Origin: Betaproteobacteria bacterium
GTDB lineage: Bacteria; Pseudomonadota; Gammaproteobacteria; Burkholderiales; Usitatibacteraceae
NCBI GenBank assembly: GCA_019449455.1
Contig: JAGRPO010000252.1
Span: 1 to 47,490, forward strand
DNA length: 47,490 nucleotides
Direction: 5' to 3'
The notes under the pieces were generated by a model. The model was not told where the DNA came from. It was given only the letters and a program-made list of their open reading frames with translations, and ran no database searches. Every line of letters begins with the position of its first letter. The stretch's first letter is position 1. This document shows positions 16,844-29,765 of the stretch, one piece after another. The translations under genes and the position numbers were made by a program.

Positions 16844-17479
16844 CTAATGCGGCGCGGAAGCCGGCTGCGGCATGATGCGGTCGCACGCGGCGATGGCCAT
16901 GGCCGAGAGCAGGAACGCGATGTGGATCGCGGTCTGCGCCACCAGCACCTTCTCGCTGTAGTTGTCGGCGTTGATGAAGGTCTTGAGCAGGTGGATCGAG
17001 GAGATGCCGATGATGGCCGTGGCGAGCTTCACCTTGAGCACGGAGGCGTTCACGTGCGAAAGCCACTCGGGCTGGTCCGGGTGGCCCTCGAGGTCCAGGC
17101 GCGACACGAAGGTCTCGTAGCCCCCGACGATCACCATGATGAGGAGGTTGGAGATCATCACCACGTCGATGAGCGCCAGCACCACCAGCATGATCACGGT
17201 CTCGTTGAACTTCGGCGCGGCGTGGCCGATCACGGCGCCGGCCGCGTCCCTGATCTCCGGAAGGCTGTAGCCGACGCTGTCGATGAGGGCCGTGAGCGCC
17301 GCCTTGTTGCCGAAGGCTGCCTCCACGAGGTGCACGAGCTCCACCCAGAAGTGGAACACGTAGACCGCCTGCGCGACGATGAGGCCGAGGTAGAGGGGGG
17401 CCTGCAGCCAGCGGGTCCAGAAGATGAAGCCGCCCAGGTAACGCAGGGCGACGGGGCGCGTCGGGGTGGGGTCGTTCAT
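16844..17479 (-). CDS. UPF0114 (YqhA-type) inner-membrane protein
   Basis: The 211-aa protein has about four transmembrane segments (for example LQAPLYLGLIVAQAVYVFHF, MLVVLALIDVVMISNLLIM and the C-terminal IHIAFLLSAMAIAA). The family signature is IVGGYETFVSRLDLEGHPDQPEW followed by SVLKVKLATAIIGISSIHLLK. Function is unknown in the family as I know it. It is longer than E. coli YqhA (about 164 aa) because of the extra helix around residues 50-80. It is an isolated gene between the ligase and fumarase genes, all on the minus strand. Confidence 0.85.
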   Translation of the reverse strand: MNDPTPTRPVALRYLGGFIFWTRWLQAPLYLGLIVAQAVYVFHFWVELVHLVEAAFGNKAALTALIDSVGYSLPEIRDAAGAVIGHAAPKFNETVIMLVVLALIDVVMISNLLIMVIVGGYETFVSRLDLEGHPDQPEWLSHVNASVLKVKLATAIIGISSIHLLKTFINADNYSEKVLVAQTAIHIAFLLSAMAIAACDRIMPQPASAPH

Positions 17480-17542
17480 GGAGGCAGGCTAGGGGTTGGC
17501 GGCCCGGCGCCGGGTGGCCGGGAATCCCGCGAAGCCGCGATT

Positions 17543-19210
17543 CTATCCTGCCGAGCGCGCCGTCGCGATGGCCGGCGTGATTTCCCGGCGCAGGATCTTG
17601 CCGTTGCGGGTGCGCGGGAAGTCCTTCGCGAGGTAGACCACCTTCGGGGCCTTGTAGGCGGCGAGGTGCTCGCGACCGAAGGCCGCCAGCTCGTCGGGCG
17701 CGACGGCCGCGCCGGCGTGCGCGATGACGTAGGCGACGACGAGGAGCTTGTCCTTGCCGGCTTCCTCGCCGACGCAGGCGCAGTCGGCGACCGCCGGGTG
17801 GCTCTTCAGGACGCGCTCGACCTCGTAGGGCGACACGCGGTAGCCGAAGCTCTTGATGATGTCGTCCTTGCGCCCGAGGAACCACAGGTAGCCGTCGGCG
17901 TCGTAGCGCGCGTAGTCGCCGGTGAAGAACCACCCGCCATGCTTGAGCCTGGCGGTCTCCTCGGGGAGGTTCCAGTAGCGCAGGAACAGGCCCGGGTCCG
18001 CCTCCGGGATGCAGATCATTCCCTCCTCGCCGGGCGCGGCCTCGGCGAGCGTCTCGGGATCGAGCAGCCGGATGTCGTGGCCGGGCTGCGGGAATCCGGC
18101 GCTGCCCGGGCGGATCGGGCGGAACTTGCTCTGCGAGAGGTAGTAGCTGAACTCGCTCATGCCCACCGCCTCGAAGATGTCGAGGCCGAAGCGCTCCTTC
18201 CACAGCCCGAACACCTCGTCGCTCAGGTGCTCGCCCGCGCTCATGCAGTGGCGAAGCGTCGGCACGTCCGCCTTCCCGAACGCGGTCTTCTGCAGGATCT
18301 GGCGGTAGATCGTGGGCACGCCGATGAAGATCGTGGCGCCGTGCTTGGCGATGAGCCGCGGCCACGTCTCGGCGTCGTTCCTGCCTTCGTGCGCGATCAC
18401 GGTCTTGCCGTGGAAGAGCGGGTCCATGAGCGCGGAGCCCAGCACGTAGGTCCAGTTGAACTTGCCGGAGTGGACGATGCGGTCGGTCCTGGCGGGCTCC
18501 CCGCCGCCGTCGTGGTCCCCATGCTCGAGGAAGTCGAACCAGTAGGTGGCCGCCGGCGTCCGCCCGACGAGCGATCGGTGGCCGTGCAGCACGCCCTTCG
18601 GGTAGCCCGTGGTGCCCGAGGTGTAGACGAGGTAGGCGGGATCGTCGATCGCCGTGTCCGCGGCCGGCTCCCAGGCGGCGATTCGCGCCAGCGCCGGGTC
18701 GAGGTCGATCGATTCGACGCCCGGGTAGCTCGCGACGTCGCCTTTCCCGGAGAGGAGCGCGAAGCGCAGCGACTGCCCGCCCGCGAGCTTCGCGCCGATC
18801 GCCTTCCAGGCGGCCTTGTCGATCACGAGCGCGACCGCGCCGGAATCGCGGGCCAGGTACTCGACCTCCTCGGCGGTGAGGAGCGTGGAAGTGGGCACGC
18901 TCACGGCGCCGCGCTTCATCGCGCCGAGGAACGCCGTGGGGTAGTCGATGGAGTTGGGCAGGCGGATGAGGACGCGCTCGCCCGCGCCGACGCCCAGCTC
19001 CCGCAGGAGCTGCGCGAAACGGCTGGTGCGGCCGGCGAGCTCGCGGTAGGTGATCGCGCTCGTGCCCAGCAGGTCGTCCTCGACGATCATCGCCACGCGA
19101 TCGGCCGCGGGCGTGCCCAGGTGCGCGTCGGTGCAGGCCACGCCGATGTTGAGCCGCGCGGGGATTTCCCACTTCCAGGGCGGGAAGGGCGCCGTCGCGC
19201 GCGCGCTCAA
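17543..19210 (-). CDS. AMP-forming acyl-CoA ligase, benzoate-CoA ligase-like
   Basis: This ANL-superfamily adenylating enzyme activates a carboxylic acid to its CoA thioester. Motifs: A3 YTSGTTGYPKGV, A5 GMSEFSYYLS (aromatic-acid ligases often show a related form), A7 WFFTGDYARYD, A8 GRKDDIIKSFGYRVSPYEVE and A10 RTRNGKILRRE with the catalytic Lys. I place the start at a TTG (19208-19210) that overlaps the TGA of the upstream lyase gene, with GGAG seven bases before it; that gives 555 aa. No ATG is near. The substrate cannot be read from sequence. The translational coupling to a CitE/HpcH lyase suggests the two act on one CoA-ester pathway. Confidence 0.85.
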   Translation of the reverse strand: MSARATAPFPPWKWEIPARLNIGVACTDAHLGTPAADRVAMIVEDDLLGTSAITYRELAGRTSRFAQLLRELGVGAGERVLIRLPNSIDYPTAFLGAMKRGAVSVPTSTLLTAEEVEYLARDSGAVALVIDKAAWKAIGAKLAGGQSLRFALLSGKGDVASYPGVESIDLDPALARIAAWEPAADTAIDDPAYLVYTSGTTGYPKGVLHGHRSLVGRTPAATYWFDFLEHGDHDGGGEPARTDRIVHSGKFNWTYVLGSALMDPLFHGKTVIAHEGRNDAETWPRLIAKHGATIFIGVPTIYRQILQKTAFGKADVPTLRHCMSAGEHLSDEVFGLWKERFGLDIFEAVGMSEFSYYLSQSKFRPIRPGSAGFPQPGHDIRLLDPETLAEAAPGEEGMICIPEADPGLFLRYWNLPEETARLKHGGWFFTGDYARYDADGYLWFLGRKDDIIKSFGYRVSPYEVERVLKSHPAVADCACVGEEAGKDKLLVVAYVIAHAGAAVAPDELAAFGREHLAAYKAPKVVYLAKDFPRTRNGKILRREITPAIATARSAG

Positions 19211-20346
19211 AGGATGACTCCGTAGGGCCAGTTCTCCCGGACCACCTGGGCCGGCAGGCGCTTGAGCACTTCCATGGCGAAGTCGGTGTCGGCGGCCGAA
19301 AGCGCGTGCAGGGCGTGGGCGCGCAGCAGCGTCTGCAGGGCCTTGCCGAACATCGGGGGATCGAGCATCTCGCCCTGGAACTTGATGGCGCCGCCGAGCA
19401 GCGCGTCGGCCTCCACGGCGGCCTTGAGGATCGCGATCTTGGTCTTGATCTCCGACGGCGAGGGCGTGAACGCGACCTTGCACGGGTGGATGTGCGAGGG
19501 GTGGATCACCTGCTTGCCCGACAGGCCCAGCGAGGCTTCCTCGCAGGCATGCCGGTAGACCACGCGCGACTCCTCGTCGCCGTGCAGGTCGAGCCAGCGG
19601 CGCACGTCGTCGGGCTCGACGAAGCTCTCCGGCATGGCGGACTGGCCGATGAGCGTCTCGACGCCCCCGATGACGCCCTTGCCCGCGATGCGCGCCTCGA
19701 AGAGGATGTCGTGCAGGTAGAACTTGAGCTCCTCGGTCCAGTTGCGGGGCGTGATGTGGATGCCCATCGCCTTGGAGAAGTCGTGGATGCCGAACACCAC
19801 GTGCTTCACCGTCGCGTACTGCATGAGTTCGGGCGCGATCTTGAGCGACTTCGGGTGCTCGATGATGGGCTGGATGGTGATGCGGTGGTTGAGCCCCACG
19901 AGGACCGCGGAGAGATCGCGGATCTCGGGCGCCCCGTAGGCCTCGCCCGCCTTCGCGAGCATGACGGCGTCGAAATGGTCCGAGAGGTCGCGCACCATCG
20001 CGAGGTCCTTCTCGTATTCCTCGGTGCGGAACGGGTTGATGCGCACCGCGATCTGCACTTCGCGCTTCCTCGGCAGGTTGGGCAGTTCCCGGCGCAGCAG
20101 CTCCCGGCTCTCGGCCTTCTGCCGGCAACCGTCCTCGAGGTCGAAGAGCAGCGTGTGCGCGGTCGTGTTCCACGCGTGCTTCTTGAAGCGCAGCGCCGCC
20201 TGCCCGAGGTCCTCGTAGATGCCCAGCGAGGGGGCGTACTTGACCGGCGGGTAGTAGATCTGGATGCCGGGCCAGTAGTCGCCGAGGATCTCGGGGGCGG
20301 CCGGCGCGGGGGCGGGCAGGGAGGAGGCGTGCAGCGGGGCGTTCAT
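19207..20346 (-). CDS. HpcH/HpaI (CitE-like) aldolase/lyase family protein
   Basis: This is a TIM-barrel, metal-dependent C-C lyase of the citrate lyase beta / malyl-CoA lyase superfamily. Hallmarks are TLLFDLEDGCRQKAESR, AVRINPFRTEEYEKD, a histidine-containing VGLNHRITIQPIIEHPKS and GKQVIHPSHIHPC near the C-terminus. It is 379 aa from the ATG at 20346, longer than typical CitE or malyl-CoA lyase (about 300-345), with an Ala/Pro-rich N-terminus. The 84-residue frame extension upstream is ignored. The gene is first of a two-gene operon with the acyl-CoA ligase. Whether it acts on a CoA ester or a free acid is unknown. Confidence 0.82.
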   Translation of the reverse strand: MNAPLHASSLPAPAPAAPEILGDYWPGIQIYYPPVKYAPSLGIYEDLGQAALRFKKHAWNTTAHTLLFDLEDGCRQKAESRELLRRELPNLPRKREVQIAVRINPFRTEEYEKDLAMVRDLSDHFDAVMLAKAGEAYGAPEIRDLSAVLVGLNHRITIQPIIEHPKSLKIAPELMQYATVKHVVFGIHDFSKAMGIHITPRNWTEELKFYLHDILFEARIAGKGVIGGVETLIGQSAMPESFVEPDDVRRWLDLHGDEESRVVYRHACEEASLGLSGKQVIHPSHIHPCKVAFTPSPSEIKTKIAILKAAVEADALLGGAIKFQGEMLDPPMFGKALQTLLRAHALHALSAADTDFAMEVLKRLPAQVVRENWPYGVIL

Positions 20347-20420
20347 GGAACCTCGCGATTTCAAGGGGTTGCGCTCGACGCCGTGGTTTGCCCGAAGGCC
20401 GACCGGCGGCATCCGAATCC

Positions 20421-20449
20421 ACGCTAGCACCGATGTTGCGGTGCGTCAA
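20421..20449 (-). promoter_or_regulatory. Sigma-70-type promoter of the lyase-ligase operon with palindromic spacer
   Basis: On the minus strand TTGACG (20449-20444), 17 bp, TAGCGT (20426-20421). The spacer is itself an inverted repeat, GCACCG (20427-20432) with CGGTGC (20439-20444), so a repressor bound here would sit between -35 and -10. The predicted start is near 20414, about 68 bp before the ATG. Confidence 0.5.
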
Positions 20450-20452
20450 CAG

Positions 20453-20464
20453 TCTTATATAAGA
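20453..20464. promoter_or_regulatory. Perfect palindrome TCTTATATAAGA, possible operator
   Basis: This 12-bp perfect palindrome lies 4 bp upstream of the -35 box of the lyase promoter and about 160 bp upstream of acs, in the divergent intergenic region. Such AT-rich palindromes are typical of GntR- or TetR-type operators. No regulator gene of those families is in the window, so the binding protein is unknown. Confidence 0.45.
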
Positions 20465-20625
20465 TATGAGACTTGATCGCGCCGTCAGGGTTTTCCCGGG
20501 GGGGCGCGGGGGACGGGGCGCGGGTCCCTGTGCTATAAAAACCCGGCGCCGCGCCAGCGGGACCCGACGACAAGAGTCCCCGCGGGGCCGTACGGAACAA
20601 GCACGCACACAGGAGGAATACCGGC

Positions 20626-22596
<1,971 letters not shown>

Positions 22597-22626
22597 GCCG
22601 GACCGCCGTGCGCTGGCGGGGACGGG

Positions 22627-22655
22627 GCGGGGACGCGAATGGTCCCCGCCTTGCC
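22627..22655 (+). terminator. Hairpin after acs
   Basis: GCGGGGAC (22627-22634) pairs perfectly with GTCCCCGC (22642-22649) around a 7-nt loop, followed by CTTGCCT. The T content is low, so termination may be partial and allow read-through to the next gene. Confidence 0.55.
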
Positions 22656-22702
22656 TCGCGGCCTCCATCGCAGGCAACGCCGGGCATGGGAAACTTCCCG
22701 CC

Positions 22703-24601
22703 ATGAACGAACGCCAGCCTCCGCCCCTCCTCACGGCCGCCACCGCCGACGTGCTGCGCAAGCACGCCCCGTTCGACGCGATGCGCGCGGCCGACCTCGC
22801 GCACCTTGCGGCGGGGCTGAAGCTGCGCTATTTCGCCAAGGACACGGTCATCCTGTCGCCCGAAAGCGGGCGCATCGCGTCGCTCTTCATCATCCAGCGG
22901 GGCGCCGTGCAGGCCGACGAGCCCACGCGCGTGTCCCTGAACGCGATGGCCGCCACGCTCACCGACGGCGAATGCTTCCCCATCGGGGCGCTCATCGCGA
23001 GCCGCCCCACGACGCTTCGCTACCGGGCGCTCAACGACACCTTCTGCTACGTGCTGGACGAGCCGCGCTTCCGGGAGGTCATGGCCCGAAGCCCCGAATT
23101 CCACGCCTACTGCACGCGCCGGCTCGCGGCCCTGCTGGCCGCCTCCACCAAGGGCACGCGCGAGGCCTACTCGAGCCGCGCCGCCGACGAGCTCACGATG
23201 GCCTCGCCGCTGCGCAACGCCATCCGCCATTCCCCGGTCACCCTTCCGGAGACGGCGAGCGTGCGCCAGGTGCTCGAGCTGATGAAATCGCGGCGCATCG
23301 GCTCGATCGTGCTCACCGGGGAAGGGGGGCGCCCCGCGGGCATCTTCACGCAGACGGACGTCCTCAACCGCGTGGCCCTCGCCGGCCAGCCGCTCGACCG
23401 GCCGGTGGCCGAGGTCATGACGCGCGCGCCCGCCACGCTCTCCGCGGGGAGCGCGCTGTCGGAGGCCGCGCAGCTCATGGCGCGGCGCGGATTCCGCCAC
23501 GTTCTCGTCGTCGACGGGGAGGACTTCCTCGGCGTCATTTCCGAGCGCGACCTGTTCGGGCTCCAGCGCCTGTCGATGCAGGGATTGCGCAAGGACATCG
23601 GCCGCGCCGAAACGGTGGATGCGCTCGCCTTCGCGGCCCGCGAGGTCCGCGAGCTGGGGACGGCCATGCTCGCCCAGGGCGTGGCGGCCGAGCAGCTCAC
23701 GCAGTTCATCTCCGCGCTGAACGACGGGATCACAGAGCGCGCGATCGAGCTCGCGCTGGCGGACCACGACGTGGCCGGCACGGGGTTCTGCTGGATGGGC
23801 CTGGGCAGCGAGGGCCGCAACGAGCAGACGCTCGCGACCGACCAGGACAACGCCATCATCTTTCCCGACGGGGAAGGAGACGATCGCGAGGCGACGCGCT
23901 CTCGGCTGCTCGCCTTCGCCGACCAGGTCAACCGCGCCCTCGACGCCTGCGGCTTCCCGCTGTGCAAGGGAAACATCATGGCGCGCAACCCCGCCTGGTG
24001 CCTGACCCTGGGCGAATGGCTCGCCCGCTTCGACGACTGGATCCGCAACTCCGACCCGCAGGCGCTCCTCAATGCCTCGATCTTCTTCGACTTCCGGTCC
24101 CTGCACGGGGACGCGACGCTGGTCGACCGCCTGCGCGCGTTCCTGCTGGAGAACGTGAAGGACCGCCCGGTCTTCCTGCGCCAGATGGCCGCCAACGCCG
24201 TGCAGACGCGGCCGCCGCTGGGCTTCTTCGGCGACATCGTGGGCGGGGACGGCGGCACCGTGGACCTGAAGCGGCAGGCCGCGCGCGTGTTCGTGGACTG
24301 CGCGCGGATCCTTGCGCTCGCCAACGGCGTGGGCGCGGTGTCCACCACCGAGCGACTGCGCGCCACCGGCCCGAAAGTGCGCATGAGCGAAGACGAAGTG
24401 TCGACCGCCATCGACGCCTTCCAGTTCATCCAGATGCTGCGGCTGCGCGCGCAGGACAGCCTCGACCGCGGCACGGGCGCCGCCGAGCCCAACCGCATCG
24501 ACCCGGACACGCTCAACGGCCTGGACCGCCGGATCCTGCGCGAGGCGCTGCGGCAGGCGCGCAAGCTGCAGAACCGGATCGGCCTCGACTACCAGCTCTG
24601 A
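22703..24601 (+). CDS. cNMP-binding / CBS / DUF294 nucleotidyltransferase protein
   Basis: The 632-aa cytoplasmic protein has four parts. Residues about 15-145 are a cyclic-nucleotide-binding-like beta barrel. About 170-290 is a pair of CBS domains (SVRQVLELMKSRRIGSIVL and AEVMTRAPATLSAGSALSEAA). About 330-470 is a DUF294 nucleotidyltransferase (GlnD-like) with GLGSEGRNEQT and DQDNAIIF as the catalytic GS and DxD motifs. The rest is a helical DUF294 C-terminal domain. In many proteobacteria this gene sits with acs, an exonuclease and an actP-like symporter, as here. The likely job is adenylate-controlled nucleotidylation of a partner, but no substrate is known to me. Confidence 0.85.
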   Translation: MNERQPPPLLTAATADVLRKHAPFDAMRAADLAHLAAGLKLRYFAKDTVILSPESGRIASLFIIQRGAVQADEPTRVSLNAMAATLTDGECFPIGALIASRPTTLRYRALNDTFCYVLDEPRFREVMARSPEFHAYCTRRLAALLAASTKGTREAYSSRAADELTMASPLRNAIRHSPVTLPETASVRQVLELMKSRRIGSIVLTGEGGRPAGIFTQTDVLNRVALAGQPLDRPVAEVMTRAPATLSAGSALSEAAQLMARRGFRHVLVVDGEDFLGVISERDLFGLQRLSMQGLRKDIGRAETVDALAFAAREVRELGTAMLAQGVAAEQLTQFISALNDGITERAIELALADHDVAGTGFCWMGLGSEGRNEQTLATDQDNAIIFPDGEGDDREATRSRLLAFADQVNRALDACGFPLCKGNIMARNPAWCLTLGEWLARFDDWIRNSDPQALLNASIFFDFRSLHGDATLVDRLRAFLLENVKDRPVFLRQMAANAVQTRPPLGFFGDIVGGDGGTVDLKRQAARVFVDCARILALANGVGAVSTTERLRATGPKVRMSEDEVSTAIDAFQFIQMLRLRAQDSLDRGTGAAEPNRIDPDTLNGLDRRILREALRQARKLQNRIGLDYQL

Positions 24602-24610
24602 GCGCGGACG

Positions 24611-25315
24611 ATGCTTTCCTCGTTCTGGCCCTTCCTCCGCTCGCGCCCCGGCCTTCCGGACGGCGTCGCCCGGCGGATCGAGCGTTGGCGCTCCCTCGCC
24701 GAGTACGACCGCGACCGGCTGCCCGTTTCCGGGCGGTGGGTGGTGGTCGACGTCGAATCGAGCGGGCTGGACGCGATCAACGACCGCCTCATCGCGGTGG
24801 GGGCGCTCGCGGTCGTCGACGGCGCGATCGACCTCTCGGACAGCTTCGAGGTGATCCTGCACCAGGACGTTCCCAGCCATGACGACAACATCGAGATCCA
24901 CGGCATCGGCGGCACCGAGCAGGCGCAAGGCCTGGACCCGCGCGAGGCGCTGGCCGCCTTCCTCGCGTTCGTCGGCAAGGATCCGCTCGTCGCCTTCCAC
25001 GCGCCGTTCGACTCGACGATGCTGCGCCGCGCCATCGAACGGCACCTCGGCGTCGCCTTCAAGCGGCCGTGGCTGGACCTCGCGGACATCGCCCCCCTGG
25101 TCTGGCCGAAATACGCGAGCCGGCTCTCGGGGCTCGACGACTGGTTGCAGGCGTTCTCGATCCCGACGGCCTTTCGCCATCGCGCCATCGCCGACTGCCT
25201 GGTCACGGCGCAACTGCTGGTCATGGTGCTGCCCCACGCGGCGGCGATCGGCGCCACGAGCGCCGGGAGCCTTCTCGGCATGTCCGGCGCCGACCGCTGG
25301 CTCTCTCCGGGGTAG
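24611..25315 (+). CDS. DnaQ-like 3'-5' exonuclease
   Basis: The 234-aa DEDDh-type exonuclease resembles the epsilon subunit of DNA polymerase III. Exo I is WVVVDVESSGLD (the usual D-x-E is D-V-E here), Exo II is VAFHAPFDSTML and Exo III is HRAIADCLVTAQLL, with the catalytic His in AFRHRAIAD. It begins 9 bp after the DUF294 gene and is probably cotranscribed with it. The pairing recurs near acetate genes in other proteobacteria, where its role is not settled; a true replicative role is unlikely because the main dnaQ is normally elsewhere. Confidence 0.85.
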   Translation: MLSSFWPFLRSRPGLPDGVARRIERWRSLAEYDRDRLPVSGRWVVVDVESSGLDAINDRLIAVGALAVVDGAIDLSDSFEVILHQDVPSHDDNIEIHGIGGTEQAQGLDPREALAAFLAFVGKDPLVAFHAPFDSTMLRRAIERHLGVAFKRPWLDLADIAPLVWPKYASRLSGLDDWLQAFSIPTAFRHRAIADCLVTAQLLVMVLPHAAAIGATSAGSLLGMSGADRWLSPG

Positions 25316-25326
25316 GCCGCGCGCGA

Positions 25327-25355
25327 TTGACAAGGCGGGCGCCGGGCCCTTTACT
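25327..25355 (+). promoter_or_regulatory. Sigma-70-type promoter before the sensor-transporter operon
   Basis: TTGACA (25327-25332), 17-bp spacer, TTTACT (25350-25355): a perfect -35 and a 4/6 -10. It lies 59 bp upstream of the small membrane protein gene at 25415. The leader between them is extremely GC-rich with several GGGCCC-type inverted repeats. Confidence 0.65.
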
Positions 25356-25414
25356 AGCGCCGGGCGCGGGGCCCGCGGGGCCCGGATGCGCCCGCAAGTC
25401 CACCCGGGATAGCC

Positions 25415-25612
25415 ATGAGAAAGCCGAGCCTGCGCGCGTACCGCATCGTGTCCCTGTTCATGCTCGGGTGCCTTCTCTTCAACTACCCGATCCTCGCGCT
25501 CTTCAACGTGGGCGCCACGGCGGCAGGGGTGCCCGTTCTCTACGTCTACCTGTTCGTGGCTTGGGGGATCATGATCGCGCTCGCCGCGGTCGTGATCGAG
25601 GGCGGGAGCTAG
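25415..25612 (+). CDS. Small two-helix membrane protein upstream of sensor kinase (CbrX-like)
   Basis: This 65-aa protein has two transmembrane helices (IVSLFMLGCLLFNYPILALF and VPVLYVYLFVAWGIMIALAAV) and almost no soluble part. A small membrane ORF of this kind precedes symporter-type histidine kinases such as Pseudomonas CbrA (there called CbrX). It ends 11 bp before the kinase start. It probably acts as an accessory subunit of the sensor's transporter half, much as DUF4212 proteins accompany the related symporter further downstream. The role is inferred from position. Confidence 0.75.
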   Translation: MRKPSLRAYRIVSLFMLGCLLFNYPILALFNVGATAAGVPVLYVYLFVAWGIMIALAAVVIEGGS

Positions 25613-25623
25613 GGGCCCGCGCC

Positions 25624-28383
<2,760 letters not shown>

Positions 28384-28390
28384 GGCGGCC

Positions 28391-28804
28391 ATGGCCAAGC
28401 GCGTTCTGATCGCGGAGGACGAGCCCAGCATCGTGACCTCGCTCGAGTTCCTCATGCGGCAGTGCGGCTTCGAGACGCGGTCGGCGGCGGACGGCGAGGA
28501 GGCGCTTTCCCTCCTGGCCACGTTCCGGCCGCACCTGGTGCTCCTCGACATCATGCTGCCGCGGCGAAGCGGCCTCGAACTCTGCCGGCTGATCCGCGAC
28601 GACGCCGCGCTCGCGGGAACGCGGGTGCTCATGCTCACCGCCAAGGGGGGCCATCGCGACATCGATCGCGGGCACCAGGCGGGAGCGGACGACTACGTCA
28701 CCAAGCCGTTCTCCACGCAGGACCTGGTCGCGCGTGCCAAGGCGCTGCTCGCGGACCCGGTGCTGCATCTCGCTCCCGGGTCCACGCCCGGGGATTCACC
28801 ATGA
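28391..28804 (+). CDS. Single-domain response regulator (CheY-like)
   Basis: A receiver domain of 137 aa with no output domain. Acidic pocket EDEP, phospho-acceptor Asp in LVLLDIMLPRRSGLEL, Thr in MLTAKGG and Lys in YVTKPFS are all present. It starts 7 bp after the kinase and its TGA overlaps the start of the LuxR-type regulator (ATGA). It may act as a phosphate sink or a relay between the kinase and the DNA-binding regulator. Confidence 0.92.
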   Translation: MAKRVLIAEDEPSIVTSLEFLMRQCGFETRSAADGEEALSLLATFRPHLVLLDIMLPRRSGLELCRLIRDDAALAGTRVLMLTAKGGHRDIDRGHQAGADDYVTKPFSTQDLVARAKALLADPVLHLAPGSTPGDSP

Positions 28805-29484
28805 ATTCCCCGCCGCCCCCCGCCGACGGCCCGGCTCCGGAGCCCACCGTCTGGGTGATCGACGACGACGAGTCCATCCGGGAGCTCCTCACCTGGCTCA
28901 TGAAGCGCAACTCCATCCGCGTGGAGGCGTTTCCCAATGCCAAGAGCTTCCTGAAGGCCTACCGGCCCGGCGCGCCCGGCTGCCTCATCCTCGACCTCTA
29001 CATGCCCGGGATGAGCGGCCTGGACCTCCAGCAATACCTCAAGGAGGCCGGCATCGAGATGCCGGTCATCTTCCTCTCGGGACGGGCCGATGTCCCGAAG
29101 GCCGTGCTCGCGGTCAAGAGCGGGGCCATCGACTTCATCGAGAAGCCGTTCGACTACCGCCAGATCGTGGAGCTCGCGCGCGAATGCATCCGGCGCGACG
29201 CCGACTCCCGCGCGGGGCGCGCGGCGGCGAAGAGCCGCGCCGAGCGCCTCGCGACCCTCACCCAGCGCGAGCGCGAGGTGCTCGATCGCGTGATCGCCGG
29301 GAAGGTGAACCGGATCATCGCCGAGGAGATGCTCATCTCCATCAAGACGGTGGAGGCGCACCGCGCCAGGATCATGGAAAAGCTGGCGGTGGACTCCGTC
29401 GCGGGGCTCGTGCAGGCCACGCTGGGCGCCCGGCCGCCCGACCGGACCGGCGGGGGGGCGGGGGGCCCCGGTTCCGCCGGTTAG
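28801..29484 (+). CDS. FixJ/LuxR-type response regulator, CrbR/ErdR-like
   Basis: The 227-aa product has a receiver domain (IDDDES, Asp in LILDLYMPGMSG, Lys in IEKPFDYR) and a C-terminal LuxR helix-turn-helix (LTQREREVLDRVIAGKVNRIIAEEMLI... SIKTVEAHRARIMEKL in two pieces). The start ATG overlaps the stop of the single-domain regulator. CrbR/ErdR regulators of this type activate acs and the acetate symporter in gamma-proteobacteria, and both gene types flank it here. A Gly/Ala-rich tail follows the DNA-binding domain. Assignment to CrbR is by context and family; the operator is unknown. Confidence 0.85.
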   Translation: MNSPPPPADGPAPEPTVWVIDDDESIRELLTWLMKRNSIRVEAFPNAKSFLKAYRPGAPGCLILDLYMPGMSGLDLQQYLKEAGIEMPVIFLSGRADVPKAVLAVKSGAIDFIEKPFDYRQIVELARECIRRDADSRAGRAAAKSRAERLATLTQREREVLDRVIAGKVNRIIAEEMLISIKTVEAHRARIMEKLAVDSVAGLVQATLGARPPDRTGGGAGGPGSAG

Positions 29485-29765
29485 GGTTAACCCCAATTGC
29501 CCCCGGCTGGACATGGCCATTAGCATCCGTCACGTTAAGGAGGAGGGCCACCCAAGAAGAACAATCGGCCGCGCCCGGCCAATCCCCGTAAAGAGGGATG
29601 GCGGGGCGCAAGTGCCGGCACGGGTCGCGGTGGCCATTCGTCGTTCCTCCCTGGCGGGCAGCACCGGCGACCCGCGCCGATCAAGCGCCCTCGAGGCGCC
29701 CCGGCGACTCGACCGGCCCGGACGGACCACCGTACCGAGGACAACGATCAATTAGGAGGAACGCG
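29485..29765 (+). other. Intergenic region before the symporter pair
   Basis: This 281-bp gap starts with a perfect palindrome GGGTTAACCC (29484-29493) overlapping the end of the regulator gene. TTAAGGAGGAGGG near 29533-29545 looks like an unused ribosome binding site with no start codon behind it. The real one, TTAGGAGG, lies just before 29766. I see no convincing sigma-70 or sigma-54 promoter; the best -35/-10 pair (TTGCCC, TTAGCA) is weak. An 80-codon frame across it lacks any coding signal. Confidence 0.4.

Noticed and set aside
29513-29755. 80-codon ORF before the symporter genes
   Set aside because: No ribosome binding site, Arg/Pro-rich translation typical of GC-rich noncoding frames, and its stop overlaps the real Shine-Dalgarno sequence of the next gene.
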